A DNA stretch of 64,000 nt from Stieleria varia. Its GTDB lineage: Bacteria; Planctomycetota; Planctomycetia; Pirellulales; Pirellulaceae. Where the stretch lies: the NCBI RefSeq assembly GCF_038443385.1, contig NZ_CP151726.1, positions 8,122,001 to 8,186,000 of the forward strand, read 5' to 3'. Each line of letters opens with the position of its first letter. Position 1 is the first letter of the stretch. Positions 1 to 8,869 of the stretch are shown here, piece after piece. The position numbers and the translations under genes are program-made. The notes below the pieces were generated by a model that made no database searches, was not told the DNA's origin, and was given only the letters and a program-made list of their open reading frames with translations.

Positions 1-104
1 AAGAGATAAAAGCAGCCCGCCATCGTCGCGCCCAAGACGGGCACCATGTAGCTCGGGGTCGTCTTCTTGCTCGCCAGAACCACGCTCTTGCTAGCTTCGC
101 TCAC
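1..104 (-). CDS. N-terminal fragment of an unidentified protein (runs off the left edge)
   Basis: An open frame reads leftwards from a GTG at 104 and stays open to the window edge, giving about 34 residues that begin (M)SEASKSVVLASKK and then become hydrophobic (YMVPVLGATMAGCFYL), like the first membrane segment of a small membrane protein. An upstream TTG in the neighbourhood is not in frame without a stop. Too little is visible to name it; it could also be a chance frame. Confidence 0.4.
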   Translation of the reverse strand, partial: MSEASKSVVLASKKTTPSYMVPVLGATMAGCFYL

Positions 105-426
105 GTCAACATCCCTGTATCAATGCGTTCCATTTCGGGAGGCGATTCTGCCGGAGTCCAAAAAAAGGCGTGATCAGCCAAGTCGAGCTCACCGGAGAAT
201 CCCTTCACCCGGATCGGCTAACGCGACCGGCTGACTTGACCTAATCGTCAGAGTTTGTCACCGGGCGTGCTAGCATTCGCAGGACATCACTGGGATGTTC
301 AAAATTCGGGGTTGTGGCACTATGGCGCTCCGCAAGTTTCTGTCACCTCTCCCGGCGCAGCTGGTGGCCCCCAGTGAGCCTCAGACGCTAGCCGTGAGCC
401 TGAGGCGGATTGTGGCCGGCCCACGG

Positions 427-540
427 CTAGCCCGGATTATTCATCAGCCGGCACGCGATAGCGTCCGGTTCCCGAATTACAGGCGTGAGAACCGGACGCT
501 ATCGCGTGGCGGCTGATGTGCGCAGACTGTTTTCGTGCAC
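427..540 (+). repeat. Truncated copy of the 183-bp CTAG-bounded inverted-repeat element
   Basis: The first ~114 bp match the left part of the complete elements at 11759-11941 and 52929-53111: CTAGCCCGGATTATTCA end, then a near-perfect long hairpin whose arms carry GCGATAGCGTCC and GGACGCTATCGC. Similarity stops near 540, where a different palindromic repeat begins, so the right end with its inverted CTAG terminus is missing. Confidence 0.8.
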
Positions 541-547
541 GGTTTCC

Positions 548-645
548 GTTTGACCCGTAGCCAACGGCGCAGGCGGAAGCGGCGGTGGACTGTGCGGTGC
601 AATGCGTTTGGTAGCGTCTCCTACGCCTTCGGCTGCGGGTCAAAC
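548..645. repeat. Palindromic ~95-bp repeat, copy 1
   Basis: A 98-bp segment starts GTTTGACCCGTAGCC and ends with the near-complement GGCTGCGGGTCAAAC. A closely similar 93-bp copy lies at 13705-13797, including the shared inner text GGTAGCGTCTCCTACGCC. The ends form an inverted repeat of about 15 bp. It sits inside a broken copy of the 183-bp element, as if inserted there or recombined. It has no coding capacity. Confidence 0.8.
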
Positions 646-657
646 GTAGGGAAAGGC

Positions 658-687
658 CTAGCCTGGATGATTTATCAGCCGGCAAGC
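658..687 (+). repeat. Isolated end of the 183-bp CTAG-bounded element
   Basis: About 30 bp starting CTAGCCTGGATGATTTATC and continuing into CAGCCGGCA match, with a few changes, the left end of the complete elements elsewhere in the window. The long internal hairpin is absent, so this is a decayed or recombined remnant. Confidence 0.6.
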
Positions 688-862
688 GGGTGAATTTGGC
701 GACTCACTCGCTTGCGTTTCGTGCTGGTATGCCCTGCGTTTCGGCAAATAAAATGCTTCACCGCGTTGCGTGCTGGGGTTGCCGGGAAGGGCGGCGGATT
801 GATACCAGGGGAGAAGCCGTTTTTGCGTCGTGAGGACGCTGTTGTCATCCTGGAGTCTTGCC

Positions 863-1564
863 GTGACTATAACCTTCCACTCCGGTATCCAATCGATTCG
901 TCGAGGCCGGATTGCAGTCTTGATCGTAGCAGCATGGATCACCCTCTCCGGGACCTCCCAGAGCCAGCGACCTGACTCAGGACAAACCTTTACCTCGGGC
1001 ACACAGATCGGCGCGGCCCCCCCTTCGTCGATTCCGGTTTGGGAAGGTGGCCAGTATCGCACCGAGCCGGACACAGTGGCCACACCCCCCCTCAATTCGG
1101 CGGCCACGCCGGGCAAGAAGATGAGCGCTGCCGAGTATGTGCGATTTCTCGAAGGCGGCTCGCCACAAGCAGCGGTATCTGCCCCCTCTGCATCCGCCAA
1201 TGCAGATGTGTCAGCGCCAGCGGGTTCAGAAATCGCCCAGGCCCCCCCAGCCGACCAACCACCCCTCATTGGGGGCGTCGACGCATCGAGTTTGTATAAA
1301 AATCAAGCAAAAGCGGACGATGGTGCCGATGAAGTGGGTGCTGCCGGGCAGATGATCGGTTTTTCACATTCTGACGGCTCGGGAACTCAAACAATTACGC
1401 TAGTTCATACCGGCAAATCGTGGATGGCCGTGTATCATATTGATAGGTCGGGCCAGATCCGTTTGGTCAGTAGCCGCCCGATCGACGACGACTTTTCCCT
1501 ATTACTGAATGCCACTTCCCCCACTCCCAGCGAAATCCGCGGGATGAATAGTGTGGGCAAGTGA
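863..1564 (+). CDS. Hypothetical membrane-anchored or secreted protein
   Basis: I do not recognise this 233-residue protein. The frame is open from a GTG at 830, but the GTG at 863 is preceded by GGAG at 852-855 with a 7-base gap and is the better start. The N-terminus is basic (SIRRGR) followed by a hydrophobic stretch (IAVLIVAAWITLSG), so a signal peptide or anchor is likely. The middle is low-complexity, rich in Ala, Pro and Ser. The C-terminal ~100 residues are more ordered and include TITLVHTGKSWMAVYHID, which may be a small beta domain. The next gene starts 77 bp downstream on the same strand, so the two may be co-transcribed. Confidence 0.7.
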   Translation: MTITFHSGIQSIRRGRIAVLIVAAWITLSGTSQSQRPDSGQTFTSGTQIGAAPPSSIPVWEGGQYRTEPDTVATPPLNSAATPGKKMSAAEYVRFLEGGSPQAAVSAPSASANADVSAPAGSEIAQAPPADQPPLIGGVDASSLYKNQAKADDGADEVGAAGQMIGFSHSDGSGTQTITLVHTGKSWMAVYHIDRSGQIRLVSSRPIDDDFSLLLNATSPTPSEIRGMNSVGK

Positions 1565-1641
1565 GGCATGCTGGATGATCGCATGGACGATCTCTGGCTG
1601 CCACAGCACCAACCAGCCAGCTTTCGGAGCCCGTATCTCCC

Positions 1642-3357
1642 ATGCCAAACTATCTGTCACTCGAAGAAGCCGCCGCAAAACTAGGTGTGCCCACGGACCG
1701 TTTGGTGGAACTGCGTAGCCAAGGTCAGATCCGTGGATTCAAAGACGGCAGCAGTTGGAAATTCCCCGACACCGAGATCGACCGTCTGGCTGACGAACTG
1801 GCCATGGACGGCGTCGGCTCAGGTGAACTGGTCGACTTCGGCGGCGGCATCGGCTCGATCATCGGTGATGATGAAGGCACCGATGACGGGGCGGGCAGTG
1901 ACTTGGGCATCGGCGGCGAACCGCTGAAAGAAGGCAGCACCGGTGGCAGCGATGTCAACTTGATCGCCAATGCGAGCGAGGACGGCAGCGATGTTTCGCT
2001 CGTCCCTAGCGGCAGTGGCATCGAACTCGATGATGATGACGATCTGCTGTTCGATGACGACTCGATGAATTTGGTGGAAATCGATTCGGCCGAACTGCGA
2101 CTGGACGATCCAGCGATCTTGCACGATTCAGATGAATCCATCGACTTGGCGATCGATCCCAAAGAAGGCAGCACGGGGCCGGTTGCACGAAAAGACATTG
2201 ATGATGCCCTGGCCGAGTCCGCCAGTTCGTTGAGCTTGGAAGGCGAGAGTTCAGACGAATCCAAGAGCGACTTGAGTTTTTCTGGATTGGCGGATGACGA
2301 TAGCGACGATGCGATGATCGGCGATGACAGTGGGTCCATCGACGCACTTGCTGACGACGATCTCGGCTTGGCATCAGCGGGCGCCAGCAGCCTAGAACTG
2401 ATGAACGATTTGGATGCGCCCACGGGCGGCGACAATCCGATTCGCTCCTCCGGTGCCGACGTGCTCAGTGAGCTGGACTTGCTCAGCGCAGAACAGTCCG
2501 GCAGCGGACTGATCTCCGGCGACAGCGAGAGCCTGCTCTCCTCATCCGGATTGGGCAGCAGCCTCTCATCCGGCGTGCTGGCGGAGATGGACGACGCGTT
2601 GGATAGCGACGACGATCTCGTGATCGCGGACGATGACGCAGACTTGATGCTCGACAGTGTCAGCGACATCTCCGTTGCCGGCGACAGCGGCATCAACTTG
2701 ATGAGTCCCTCCGACAGCGGATTGTCCTTGGAAAGCGAACCTTTGGACTTGGCGGGCAGCAGCATCTCCGCGCTGGACCTGGGCGCAGAACTTGCCGAAG
2801 GCAGTGACATTTCCGGCTCCGCCATTTCCAGCGGCGATGGCAGCGCGGTTGATTTTCAGTCCGACGAAGAATTCCAACTGTCTCCCTCGGGCGTCGGACT
2901 GGAAATCGAATCCGACAGCAGCTCTCAAGTGATCGAAATCGAAGACACCGAAGCGGTCGGTGAAGCCGTTGTCTTTGACGACGACTTTGGTGACGCAGTA
3001 CCCGTGGGTGATGCCGCTGGTTTTGCCGCTGGCGGTGCGTCGATGGACGCGTTTGGCGACGGGATGCCCGTTGGCCAAGCGACCCCTGTGGCCGTTGACC
3101 CGATGGGGGAACCCGTCCAGCCGGACATGATGATGGAGGAAGAAGTCGCGGCCTCGCCTCGTGCATCGGTCGGCGGATTTGAAGTCCCCTTCACGCTGCT
3201 ACAATGCGTCGTTTTGTTGCTGATCATGATGATCCTCAGCCTCGGTGGCATGCTGATGACCGACTTGGTCCGCAACATGTGGGCTTACTCCGAAACCACG
3301 GCCCCAGTCAGCTCCTTGACCGATGCGTTGATCGGCTTGATGGGCTGGGATTCCTAA
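1642..3357 (+). CDS. Membrane-anchored helix-turn-helix protein with long Asp/Ser-rich region
   Basis: 571 residues. Residues 1-55 form an excisionase/MerR-like helix-turn-helix of the kind planctomycete genomes annotate as 'excisionase family DNA-binding' (LSLEEAAAKLGVPTDRLVEL, then RGFKDGSSWKFPDTEID). Residues about 75-510 are extremely rich in Asp, Ser and Gly, with recurrent DDDSD, GSDIS and SGLSLES-like runs. Near residues 516-540 there is one strongly hydrophobic helix (VVLLLIMMILSLGGML), followed by a short tail. The layout suggests a cytoplasmic DNA- or protein-binding head tethered to the membrane by a disordered acidic linker. The HTH assignment is from the family pattern; the anchoring is inference. 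A long open frame on the opposite strand (1725-2825) is a by-product of the repetitive acidic codons. Confidence 0.85.
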   Translation: MPNYLSLEEAAAKLGVPTDRLVELRSQGQIRGFKDGSSWKFPDTEIDRLADELAMDGVGSGELVDFGGGIGSIIGDDEGTDDGAGSDLGIGGEPLKEGSTGGSDVNLIANASEDGSDVSLVPSGSGIELDDDDDLLFDDDSMNLVEIDSAELRLDDPAILHDSDESIDLAIDPKEGSTGPVARKDIDDALAESASSLSLEGESSDESKSDLSFSGLADDDSDDAMIGDDSGSIDALADDDLGLASAGASSLELMNDLDAPTGGDNPIRSSGADVLSELDLLSAEQSGSGLISGDSESLLSSSGLGSSLSSGVLAEMDDALDSDDDLVIADDDADLMLDSVSDISVAGDSGINLMSPSDSGLSLESEPLDLAGSSISALDLGAELAEGSDISGSAISSGDGSAVDFQSDEEFQLSPSGVGLEIESDSSSQVIEIEDTEAVGEAVVFDDDFGDAVPVGDAAGFAAGGASMDAFGDGMPVGQATPVAVDPMGEPVQPDMMMEEEVAASPRASVGGFEVPFTLLQCVVLLLIMMILSLGGMLMTDLVRNMWAYSETTAPVSSLTDALIGLMGWDS

Positions 3358-3845
3358 AAAACAACAGGAAATCCAGGAGCGCACCAGGTAGTGGGATTCG
3401 CCAGTCTTTCTCGGTCCGCTGCTCAACCGGACAACTTGACGCATGGCCGACGCAGCGATTTTCAACAACATCGCTGCTATCATTAGCTTTGCTTTATCTC
3501 AACGTCCCGAAAGCGTCCGAATACGGACGATGGAATGATTCTCGGGTACGATGAATGGTGCCCAGACGTTTATACTGTCGGAGAGCGAATACTTCGGTCT
3601 GACTCTCCTCCCTCAGTCTGACCGCTGCGCGCGTTCGTTCCGCTGGGCTGGGTCACAGGACTTCACTCAACAGGGCGACAGTCCACTCACCAATCATCCG
3701 ACGTGGCCCCCGCTCGCCACAACTCCGTCGGATCAATCACGCTTGATTTAGGTCACCGATGCATCGGGCTACCGTTATTCCCACAACCACCTCTGCCGCT
3801 CAACGCGATTGCCCTCACCAGGCAAACACGCGTCAATCGTCGCTG
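3358..3845. other. Gene-free stretch, possible promoter only
   Basis: About 490 bp without a credible gene or recognisable repeat. A TATACT hexamer at 3571-3576 resembles a -10 box and is followed by TG as in two other candidate -10 boxes in this window, but no good -35 is present at the right distance. Confidence 0.4.
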
Positions 3846-4928
3846 ATGTTCCTTTGGCTGGCGTGCGTCGCAACTTATGTCCTCACCGCCATCGGTTGCT
3901 CCGAGCCCGAACCGATCACAAAGTATCGGATTCCGACGCAGATCCCTGCGCAACTATTACCTGGCAAGGACAGGATGCTGGCGGCAATGGTTCCCCACGG
4001 TGGCGACGTGTGGTTCTTTAAGGTGACCGGCCCAGAGGATTCCATCAAAGAAATCCAAGAAACCTTTCGTGACTTTGTGATCAATGTGCAATTCGTCGAC
4101 AGTTCACCAGATCTCAGCAATCCGCCCAAAGGATGGAAACGAGGCCGCGAACGACAAATGCGTTTCGCCAGCTTTGACGTGACCACCAAAGACAAACAAC
4201 TCGACGTCAGTATCTCAATGCTTCCCGGTCGCGACGACTGGGACGACTACGTTTCAGAAAACGTCAACCGTTGGCGCGGTCAACTTGGCCTGGAACCCTC
4301 CACCGAAAGATGGGCAGCGGCAGAAACCATTGAGGTGCCGGCAGCGGACGGTGATTCGATCTGGTTAGACATCACCGGAAAACCGGGCGGCGGATCCTCC
4401 ATGATGCCGCCGATGATGGCATCGCAAAATCAATCGCGTCCAATCCCCCCACAAGCCAGCGCCCCTGAGGTTGCCCCCCAATCGCCTGCCGGAGAGATGA
4501 CGGCCGATCGGGACAACCTAAAATTCGAGCGACCGGACTCCTGGCGGGATGGACGTCCCAGCAGCATGCGATGGGCGTCCTTTGCCGCTGGCCCGACAGA
4601 TGCCGAAGCAGAAATATCGATGATGCCCGCCGGCGGCAACCTGCGTGACAATGTGGCTCGATGGCTGGAACAGGTTCGCCTAACCAAGCCACCCGAGGAT
4701 GTCGTCGATCAAGCCATGGCGGCGGCCGAAAAACGAACGGTTTCCGATCGCGACGCGCAGCGGTTTATCTTGACAGGCGAAAATGCCCAGGAGGGCGAGA
4801 TCATTGACGCGACGATCGTGCCCGTCGGTGCCGGATTCAGCATGTTCATCAAAATGAAAGGCCCGGCGGCCACCGTCAGCAGCCAACGCGAAGCGATGGG
4901 CCAGTTCCTGGATTCATTGAAATTCTGA
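3846..4928 (+). CDS. Hypothetical lipoprotein upstream of cytochrome c maturation gene
   Basis: 360 residues from the ATG at 3846. The frame extends upstream to 3759 but the short form begins exactly with a signal peptide. Residues 1-18 are a lipoprotein signal ending in the lipobox LTAIGC with Cys18. The mature part contains two similar halves: each has a 'WKRGRERQMRFASFDV' or 'WRDGRPSSMRWASFAA' type block, followed by a block describing small methionine-rich strands (SMLPGRDDWDDYVSENVNRW; SMMPAGGNLRDNVARWLEQ), so it looks like an internal duplication. A Pro/Gln/Met-rich linker joins them. It is 126 bp upstream of the ccsBA fusion on the same strand; a role in haem or cytochrome handling is only a contextual guess. 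Confidence 0.75.
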   Translation: MFLWLACVATYVLTAIGCSEPEPITKYRIPTQIPAQLLPGKDRMLAAMVPHGGDVWFFKVTGPEDSIKEIQETFRDFVINVQFVDSSPDLSNPPKGWKRGRERQMRFASFDVTTKDKQLDVSISMLPGRDDWDDYVSENVNRWRGQLGLEPSTERWAAAETIEVPAADGDSIWLDITGKPGGGSSMMPPMMASQNQSRPIPPQASAPEVAPQSPAGEMTADRDNLKFERPDSWRDGRPSSMRWASFAAGPTDAEAEISMMPAGGNLRDNVARWLEQVRLTKPPEDVVDQAMAAAEKRTVSDRDAQRFILTGENAQEGEIIDATIVPVGAGFSMFIKMKGPAATVSSQREAMGQFLDSLKF

Positions 4929-5054
4929 CCAGCACCCTCGAGAAGATCGACGACTTGCTGGCCAGTCCAAATAGACGCGTCAAATAGACTCGCCCTACCA
5001 AACGCGCCCAATCAAACCTTTCCGACCAACAACGACTCCTTTCGGAGACCTCCA

Positions 5055-8000
5055 ATGGCAACCGTCACGAACAACGACGCGCTTCATAGCGAATCTGTCG
5101 AAAACCACGACGTCCTTGACTCGCTGGCATCTGTCCTCCGCGTTCTCGGTTCGCTCAAGATCACGGTCGCCCTGTTCGCTTGTTCGCTGATCCTTGTCCT
5201 CGTCGGCACACTTGCCCAGGACGAGATGAACATGCAAGACGTCAAGCAGCGGTACTTCGTATCGTGGATCGCCCGAATGCACGTGGACGACTTCTTTCCA
5301 CAAGCCTTCTACCCACACACGCGGCCCTTTGAACTGGTGCTGCCGTTTCCCGGTGGAGCGCTCATCGGCACGATGCTGCTGATCAACTTGATCGCCGCCA
5401 AAGTCACCCGGTTCAAGATCCACGCCAAAGGAAACCGACTCGTTGCTGGATTGGTATTCCTGGCTATGGGCGCATTCCTCACCACCTTGATCGTGTTCAC
5501 CGGGCACAATGCGGAAGGCTTGCAGGGAGCACCTCCGATGAGTTCGGCGACACTCTGGCGGTTGGTCCAAGTCACCATGGGATTGGGAGTGGTGGGACTC
5601 GTGTTCGCCGCCAACAGCATCAAACAACCTGTCCTGCAAAAACTGACGTTTCTCCTAGCGACGATCATCGGCATGGTGCTGATGTACACGATCTTTTCAG
5701 GCAACCGCATCGACGATCCAGGACTACGTATCGTCTGGCAGTTGACCAAAGGCCTCGGTGCAGGACTTGTCTTGATGGTCGGATGCATGCTGGTGTTCGA
5801 TCGCCAAGGCGGCAACGTGCTGCTGCACCTCGGTGTCGCACTGTTGATGGTCGGACAGTTTCAGTTCGGCGATCGTCAATTGGAGCAACGCATCAGCTTG
5901 GTCGAAGGCGACTCGACGAACACGCTGGTCAATCTGGACCAAGTCGAATTGACTCTGATCTCCAAAGGCGAGACGGACGACGAAGTCATCGCGATCCCCG
6001 GCAGTCGGCTGATCGATTCCTTTGAGTCCAAGACCGCCATCTCCGATCCAACATTACCCGTCGATGTCCGCGTGTTGAGCTTCTACGAAAACTCCAAACT
6101 CGCCGACCTGGATCCCAATCAAACCAACCCCGCGACGAAGGGAATCGGCACCGAACTCCAGGCGGTCGAAGACCGCAAACACGGCGGCACGGATTCCGAA
6201 GTCAATGTCGTGTCGGCTTACATCGATTTGATCGACAAAGAATCCGGAGCCTCGATCGGTACCTACCTTGTCAGTCAGCTCCTGTCTGATCGCAAAATGC
6301 TGTTCCCCGGTGAAAAGGTGGACAACCACTTCGACTCGGTCACCATTGCGGACACCGAGTATCAACTGGGCCTGAAATATCATCGCGAAGTCAAACCGTA
6401 CTGGGTCCAACTGGAAGACGTTCGTCGCACCAATTACGCCGGAACCAGCACACCACGTGATTATTCTTCGTTCGTGCGAATCATCGACCCCGAAACGGGA
6501 GAAGATCGCAGGGAACGCATCTGGATGAACAACCCACTGCGTTACCGCGGCGAAACATTCTTTCAATCCAGCTACACACCCTTGCCCAGTGGTAAGGAAC
6601 TGACGGGACTACAGGTCGTCCGCAACTCGGGCTGGTTGATCCCCTACGTCGCCTGCAGCATCACGTCGCTGGGCATGCTGGTCCACTTCCTGGGCACCCT
6701 GAATCGCTTTGTCGGTCGACGTGAACGTGAACTTCGCCAAAGACGACAGCTTCAAAAACTCGCCGGTGATACATCGTCCGGCATCAAAGGGTTTGTTATC
6801 GCAGCGGCAATCATGGCAGTCTTTGCCGTTTTCAGCCTCGTTCCTTGGACCGCGGTCAAAGATTCACTGCGGCCACAAACACGCGACACTCATTTCGATC
6901 TCTATGCCGCTGGAAAAATCCCGACCAAGTACGGCGGTCGCGTGTTGCCGCTCGATGCATACGCCCGTCAAGCACTCAAGGCGATGAGCAACCGCGAATC
7001 GCTCTACCTGGAAATCCCAGAACCTTACGAGTACGACGAGTCGGACGAGACCAAGACCTCAGAAACCGTGTCCGCCAATAACGTCGCCTTCACTCAAGCT
7101 GAGAACAGCGACACAGCCGACACGGACACAGCGGATTCCACTCCAGACGCCGACGCCGCCCAGGACCCGAATTCTGACACGGAGGATCCGTTGGCCGCAA
7201 TGAAAGACCGCGTCGGAGGCAAGAAAGAAAAGATCTCTGCCCTGCAGTGGCTGATGGAGGTCGCGATCGACTCAGATTCGCTGCAAGAACTGCCGATGTT
7301 CCGCATCGACTCAGACGAGATCCGTACCGAACTCGGACTGGAACGACGCAAGAGCAAACTCTACTCGCTGATGGAATTGAGGACCAACTGGAGCCGTGCG
7401 TTGACCTTGATGCGAGAAGCCGGAGAAAAAGATCCCGCTGAGCGATCTTTCAAAGAAAAGAAACTGATGGAGTTGCAAGGACGTTTCACGCAATACGTGA
7501 TGACCGCGCAAGCCTTTCAACAACCCTTCCTGCCGTCCATCGATCCCGCTCGCTTGCCGCCGGGCATCACGATGCAGGACGTCATGACACGGGCCTTGCA
7601 AGAATTGGCAAGCGAGATGGCACGACTGTCCAATTCATCGGCACCCGCCATCATTCCGCCATCGGCCAAGGATGCCGAGGTAGCCGTCGACACCGTTGCT
7701 TGGCAACCGTTTGCCTCAGCAGCGTTTGAGCAGATGAAAGCCGCCGCACAAGACAGCGAAGAAACGATTGCCGGCGTGGCCACCTTTGAATCCATGCTCA
7801 GTGCCTATCGCACGAAGGATCACGAAGCGTTCAACAAAGCGGTCGATCAGCACATTGCGGATGTGCAAGCCTATCCGATCCCCCGTTACTCTCCCGGCAA
7901 AGTCCGCTTGGAGCGATGGATGAACTCGAACTGGCCCACCGGTGTGGCGACGGTTTTCTACATCATCGCTGTGATTTTGGGACTGATCTATTTTGCTACC

Positions 8001-8861
8001 GGATTCTCAAACATCCGAACGGCGACCACCGGTGTCCTGCTGGTGACATTGATCATTCATACGATCGCGATCCTTTCGCGGATCTACATCACCGGACGCG
8101 CGCCCGTGATCAACATCTATTCGTCTGCCGTGTTCATCGGCTGGGCGGCTGTCGTGTTTGGCATGGGTGTCGAACAGATCTTCAAACAAGGGTTCGGCAA
8201 CATCCTCGCCGCCACCAGCGGCATGCTGACCCTGCTCGTCGCGTACGGATTGAGCTCGGGCGATACGATGCCCGTGCTGCAAGCCGTATTGGACACCCAA
8301 TTTTGGTTGGCCACCCACGTGATCAGTGTTTCACTCGGATACGTCGCCACACTCGTCGCCGGCATGCTTGGGATCGGCTTGCTGGTGGCCAATTGGAGCG
8401 GGATGACGAGCGAAAAACAACGCAACCTGTATCGAATGATTTATGGTGCATCGTGCTTCGGCATCCTCTTCAGCTTCGTCGGCACCGTACTGGGCGGACT
8501 GTGGGCCGACGACAGTTGGGGACGTTTCTGGGGATGGGACCCCAAAGAAAACGGAGCGTTGCTGATCGTCATCTGGAACGCATTGATGTTGCATGCCCGC
8601 TGGGACGGCATGGTGAAAGACCGCGGATTCGCCATCTTGGCCATCGGTGGAAACATCGTCACGGCGTGGAGCTGGTTCGGCACGAACGAGTTGGGCATCG
8701 GCCTGCACAGCTATGGCTTCACGCAAGGTGTCCTGATGTGGCTCTCGATCTTTGTGGTCTCACAACTGACGTTTCTCGTCGCCGGACTCTGCTTCTGGCG
8801 AGACAAAAACGACGACGGGCCAATCGCACCACGCTCCGTCGATCCCTCGATTTCGATTTGA
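5055..8861 (+). CDS. ccsBA: Cytochrome c biogenesis fusion protein (ResB/CcsB-CcsA)
   Basis: 1268 residues. The N-terminal part is ResB/CcsB-like: a membrane helix near residues 33-53 (LGSLKITVALFACSLILVLV), further helices, a large extracytoplasmic domain, and a closing helix near 525-550. A second block (about 600-950) is soluble and includes an acidic Asp/Thr-rich insert. The C-terminal ~310 residues are CcsA, with multiple helices and the tryptophan-rich haem-handling WWD motif (WGRFWGWDPKENGALL, about residue 1155), flanked by candidate haem-ligand histidines in HVISVSLGY and LHSYGF. System II proteins deliver and ligate haem to CXXCH apocytochromes outside the cytoplasmic membrane. Fusion of CcsB and CcsA is known in several bacterial phyla; this one is long because of the middle soluble region. 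It ends in TGA immediately before a tandem repeat array. Confidence 0.95.
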   Translation: MATVTNNDALHSESVENHDVLDSLASVLRVLGSLKITVALFACSLILVLVGTLAQDEMNMQDVKQRYFVSWIARMHVDDFFPQAFYPHTRPFELVLPFPGGALIGTMLLINLIAAKVTRFKIHAKGNRLVAGLVFLAMGAFLTTLIVFTGHNAEGLQGAPPMSSATLWRLVQVTMGLGVVGLVFAANSIKQPVLQKLTFLLATIIGMVLMYTIFSGNRIDDPGLRIVWQLTKGLGAGLVLMVGCMLVFDRQGGNVLLHLGVALLMVGQFQFGDRQLEQRISLVEGDSTNTLVNLDQVELTLISKGETDDEVIAIPGSRLIDSFESKTAISDPTLPVDVRVLSFYENSKLADLDPNQTNPATKGIGTELQAVEDRKHGGTDSEVNVVSAYIDLIDKESGASIGTYLVSQLLSDRKMLFPGEKVDNHFDSVTIADTEYQLGLKYHREVKPYWVQLEDVRRTNYAGTSTPRDYSSFVRIIDPETGEDRRERIWMNNPLRYRGETFFQSSYTPLPSGKELTGLQVVRNSGWLIPYVACSITSLGMLVHFLGTLNRFVGRRERELRQRRQLQKLAGDTSSGIKGFVIAAAIMAVFAVFSLVPWTAVKDSLRPQTRDTHFDLYAAGKIPTKYGGRVLPLDAYARQALKAMSNRESLYLEIPEPYEYDESDETKTSETVSANNVAFTQAENSDTADTDTADSTPDADAAQDPNSDTEDPLAAMKDRVGGKKEKISALQWLMEVAIDSDSLQELPMFRIDSDEIRTELGLERRKSKLYSLMELRTNWSRALTLMREAGEKDPAERSFKEKKLMELQGRFTQYVMTAQAFQQPFLPSIDPARLPPGITMQDVMTRALQELASEMARLSNSSAPAIIPPSAKDAEVAVDTVAWQPFASAAFEQMKAAAQDSEETIAGVATFESMLSAYRTKDHEAFNKAVDQHIADVQAYPIPRYSPGKVRLERWMNSNWPTGVATVFYIIAVILGLIYFATGFSNIRTATTGVLLVTLIIHTIAILSRIYITGRAPVINIYSSAVFIGWAAVVFGMGVEQIFKQGFGNILAATSGMLTLLVAYGLSSGDTMPVLQAVLDTQFWLATHVISVSLGYVATLVAGMLGIGLLVANWSGMTSEKQRNLYRMIYGASCFGILFSFVGTVLGGLWADDSWGRFWGWDPKENGALLIVIWNALMLHARWDGMVKDRGFAILAIGGNIVTAWSWFGTNELGIGLHSYGFTQGVLMWLSIFVVSQLTFLVAGLCFWRDKNDDGPIAPRSVDPSISI

Positions 8862-8869
8862 TTGGCGGC

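Larger units (their letters stand above)
105..862. other. Gene-free stretch holding several repeat fragments
   Basis: No convincing gene is seen here. Positions 105-426 show nothing recognisable. From 427 to about 690 the DNA is a patchwork of repeat fragments listed separately (a truncated 183-bp-type element, a 98-bp palindromic element, and a second end of the 183-bp type). Positions 690-862 show nothing recognisable apart from the GGAG before the GTG at 863. Short open frames in this region lie inside palindromes and are not credible genes. Confidence 0.6.

Noticed and set aside
295-516. 73-codon + strand frame, and similar short frames at 437-685 and 11759-11953
   Set aside because: They lie on the palindromic arms of repeat elements and differ between copies.
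1725-2825. 366-codon minus strand Ser-rich open frame
   Set aside because: It is the complement of the Asp/Ser-rich coding repeats of the HTH protein, and shows no independent start or domain.
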